NCBI RefSeq assembly: GCF_009604455.1
Contig: NZ_WEGL01000009.1
Location: 1-64,000 of the forward strand
Direction: 5' to 3'
DNA: 64,000 bases
DNA from: Streptomyces sp. RB17
Lineage (GTDB): Bacteria; Actinomycetota; Actinomycetes; Streptomycetales; Streptomycetaceae
Position numbers and translations under genes: made by a program. Position 1 is the stretch's first letter; each line of letters begins with the position of its first letter. Below the pieces are notes generated by a model that saw only the letters and a list, made by a program, of their open reading frames with translations, did no database searches and was not told the DNA's origin. Shown in pieces: positions 62,826 to 64,000 of this stretch.

Positions 62826-64000
62826 GTGCCGGGCTTCGCGCATCTGCACACCGTCTCCGGGTTCTCCCTGAGGTACGGGGCATCCCATCCGGAGCGGCTG
62901 GCCGAGCGTGCCTCGGAGCGGGGGATGGAGGTGCTCGCTCTCACCGACCGGGACACCGTCGCGGGGGCGGTGCGCTTCGCCAAGGCCTGCGCCGGGGTGG
63001 GGGTGCGGCCGGTCTTCGGGGTGGATCTGGCGGTGGGCGAGGCCGAGGCCGTACGGCATGCGCGGCGGAAGGTGCCGGTGCGGGGCGGGGCCTTCGTGGA
63101 CGAGTCGGCTCCCCGGGTGACCTTTCTCGCCCGGGACGGGGCGCGGGGGTGGGCCGACCTGTGCCGGATCGTCACGGCGGCGCACGCGGGAGAGGGCGCT
63201 CCGCTGCTTCCCTGGCCCGGGAATCACGGGGAGGGACTCGTGGTGCTGCTCGGGCCAGGGTCGGATGTGGGGCGGGCTCTTGCGGCGGGGCGTCCGGACC
63301 GGGCCGCGCGGCTGCTCGGGGCGTGGCGTGAGGTCTACGGCGACGCGCTGCGGCTGGAGGCCGTCTGGCACGGGCGTGGGGGTACGGGGCCCGGTTCGCT
63401 GCGGCTGGCCGCCCGTACCGTCGGGTTCGCCGCCGAGCAGGGGGTCCGGCCGGTGCTCAGCAACGCCGTCCGGTATGCCGATCCGGGGGCGGGGCCCGTC
63501 GCCGATGTGCTGGATGCCGCGCGGCGGCTGGTTCCGATCGATCCGCGCGGGGAGCTGGACTCCGGTGAGGCCTGGCTGAAGGACGCGCAGGCGATGGTGG
63601 GGGTTGCCGAGCGGGTGGTGGAGGCTGCCGGGTACCGGCGGGACACCGCCCTGCGGCTGGTGGAGCAGACCCTGGCCGCGGCCGAGGAGTGCCGGGTCGA
63701 TCCCGAGAGGGATCTCGGGATCGGGACCGTGCACTTTCCCGAGGCCCATCTGGTCGGTGCCGGGCTGCGTACCGCCCAGCGGGCTCTTGCCTCGCGGGCG
63801 GTGGCGGGGATGGTGCGGCTCGGGTATGGGGGGAGGCGTGCGTACTGGGAGCGGATGCACCATGAGCTGGACATCATCGCCCATCACGGCTTCGCCTCTT
63901 ATTTTCTGACGGTTGCTCAGGTCGTGGACGATGTACGGGAGATGGGGATCCGGGTGGCCGCCCGGGGGTCCGGGGCCGGGTCGCTCGTCAATCATCTCCT
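62826..64000 (+). CDS. dnaE2: Error-prone DNA polymerase III alpha subunit DnaE2 (partial)
   Basis: The first 391 codons of a DNA polymerase III alpha subunit; it runs off the window end. The N-terminal PHP domain is seen at FAHLHTVSGFSLRYGAS and MEVLALTDRDTVAGAVRFA, and the palm region begins with LDIIAHHGFASYFLTVAQVV and AARGSGAGSLVNHL. The position, in memory of S. coelicolor synteny, and SOS boxes argue for DnaE2, the translesion polymerase, rather than the replicative DnaE. The GTG at 62826 has GGGAGG 5 nt upstream. The stop lies outside the window. A long opposite-strand frame here is a shadow. Confidence 0.88.
   Translation, partial: MPGFAHLHTVSGFSLRYGASHPERLAERASERGMEVLALTDRDTVAGAVRFAKACAGVGVRPVFGVDLAVGEAEAVRHARRKVPVRGGAFVDESAPRVTFLARDGARGWADLCRIVTAAHAGEGAPLLPWPGNHGEGLVVLLGPGSDVGRALAAGRPDRAARLLGAWREVYGDALRLEAVWHGRGGTGPGSLRLAARTVGFAAEQGVRPVLSNAVRYADPGAGPVADVLDAARRLVPIDPRGELDSGEAWLKDAQAMVGVAERVVEAAGYRRDTALRLVEQTLAAAEECRVDPERDLGIGTVHFPEAHLVGAGLRTAQRALASRAVAGMVRLGYGGRRAYWERMHHELDIIAHHGFASYFLTVAQVVDDVREMGIRVAARGSGAGSLVNHL

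Overview
The window is high-GC actinobacterial chromosome. Frequent GTG and TTG starts, ATGA/GTGA gene overlaps, strong third-position GC bias and the gene content all point to Streptomyces. From memory, the gene order matches the conserved core stretch around recN, pyrG, scpAB, der and sflA of S. coelicolor; no alignment could be run here to confirm this.

Layout. 1-400 is the end of an rRNA operon: the 3' end of 23S, a complete 5S and a strong terminator. 429-5105 holds a TPR protein with a huge Arg/Asp-rich repeat tail, a DUF1015 protein and a HAD phosphatase. 5164-8112 is an iron-box-controlled siderophore ABC importer (two permeases and an ATPase) with no binding protein. 8122-14008 holds an SCP2-like protein, tlyA, nadK, recN and a glycosyltransferase. 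14119-22260 is a regulatory and metabolic block: a leaderless TetR gene overlapping a PAS/GAF/PP2C/HATPase phosphatase, a PucR regulator, an FAD oxidoreductase and a GH15 hydrolase. 22802-34261 is housekeeping: pyrG, a NUDIX hydrolase, a STAND/TPR protein, ald, then parA, a ribbon-helix-helix-like gene, scpA, scpB and a pseudouridine synthase.

34289-36928 is the most unusual stretch. A perfect 33-bp palindrome over a promoter precedes an ADP-ribosylglycohydrolase gene broken by two short palindromic insertions, followed by two convergent pol-beta-type nucleotidyltransferases. 36951-41952 holds a Rieske lipoprotein and the aroH-tyrA-cmk-plsC-der operon. 42029-55701 holds a transglycosylase/LysM protein, a WYL regulator, a stand-alone ctaD, an I78 inhibitor-like protein, PAP2, a mannosyltransferase, an MFS exporter, an acyl-CoA dehydrogenase, a SepF-like protein and a DUF5685 protein with an extreme cysteine tail. 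55951-59982 is a second decaying locus: an FAD/NAD(P) protein, a 56-codon in-frame remnant of an ABC ATPase, and an LLM oxidoreductase that appears internally deleted and runs into a DUF1684 domain. 60233-62533 carries two streptogrisin-type secreted proteases. The window ends inside dnaE2, preceded by two LexA-type boxes.

No tRNA, CRISPR array, full insertion sequence, prophage or biosynthetic cluster was seen. No wholly new multi-gene system can be demonstrated. The best leads are the interrupted ADP-ribosylglycohydrolase locus, the ABC-ATPase remnant with its decayed neighbour, the ParA/RHH-like/ScpAB operon and the repeat-expanded tails.
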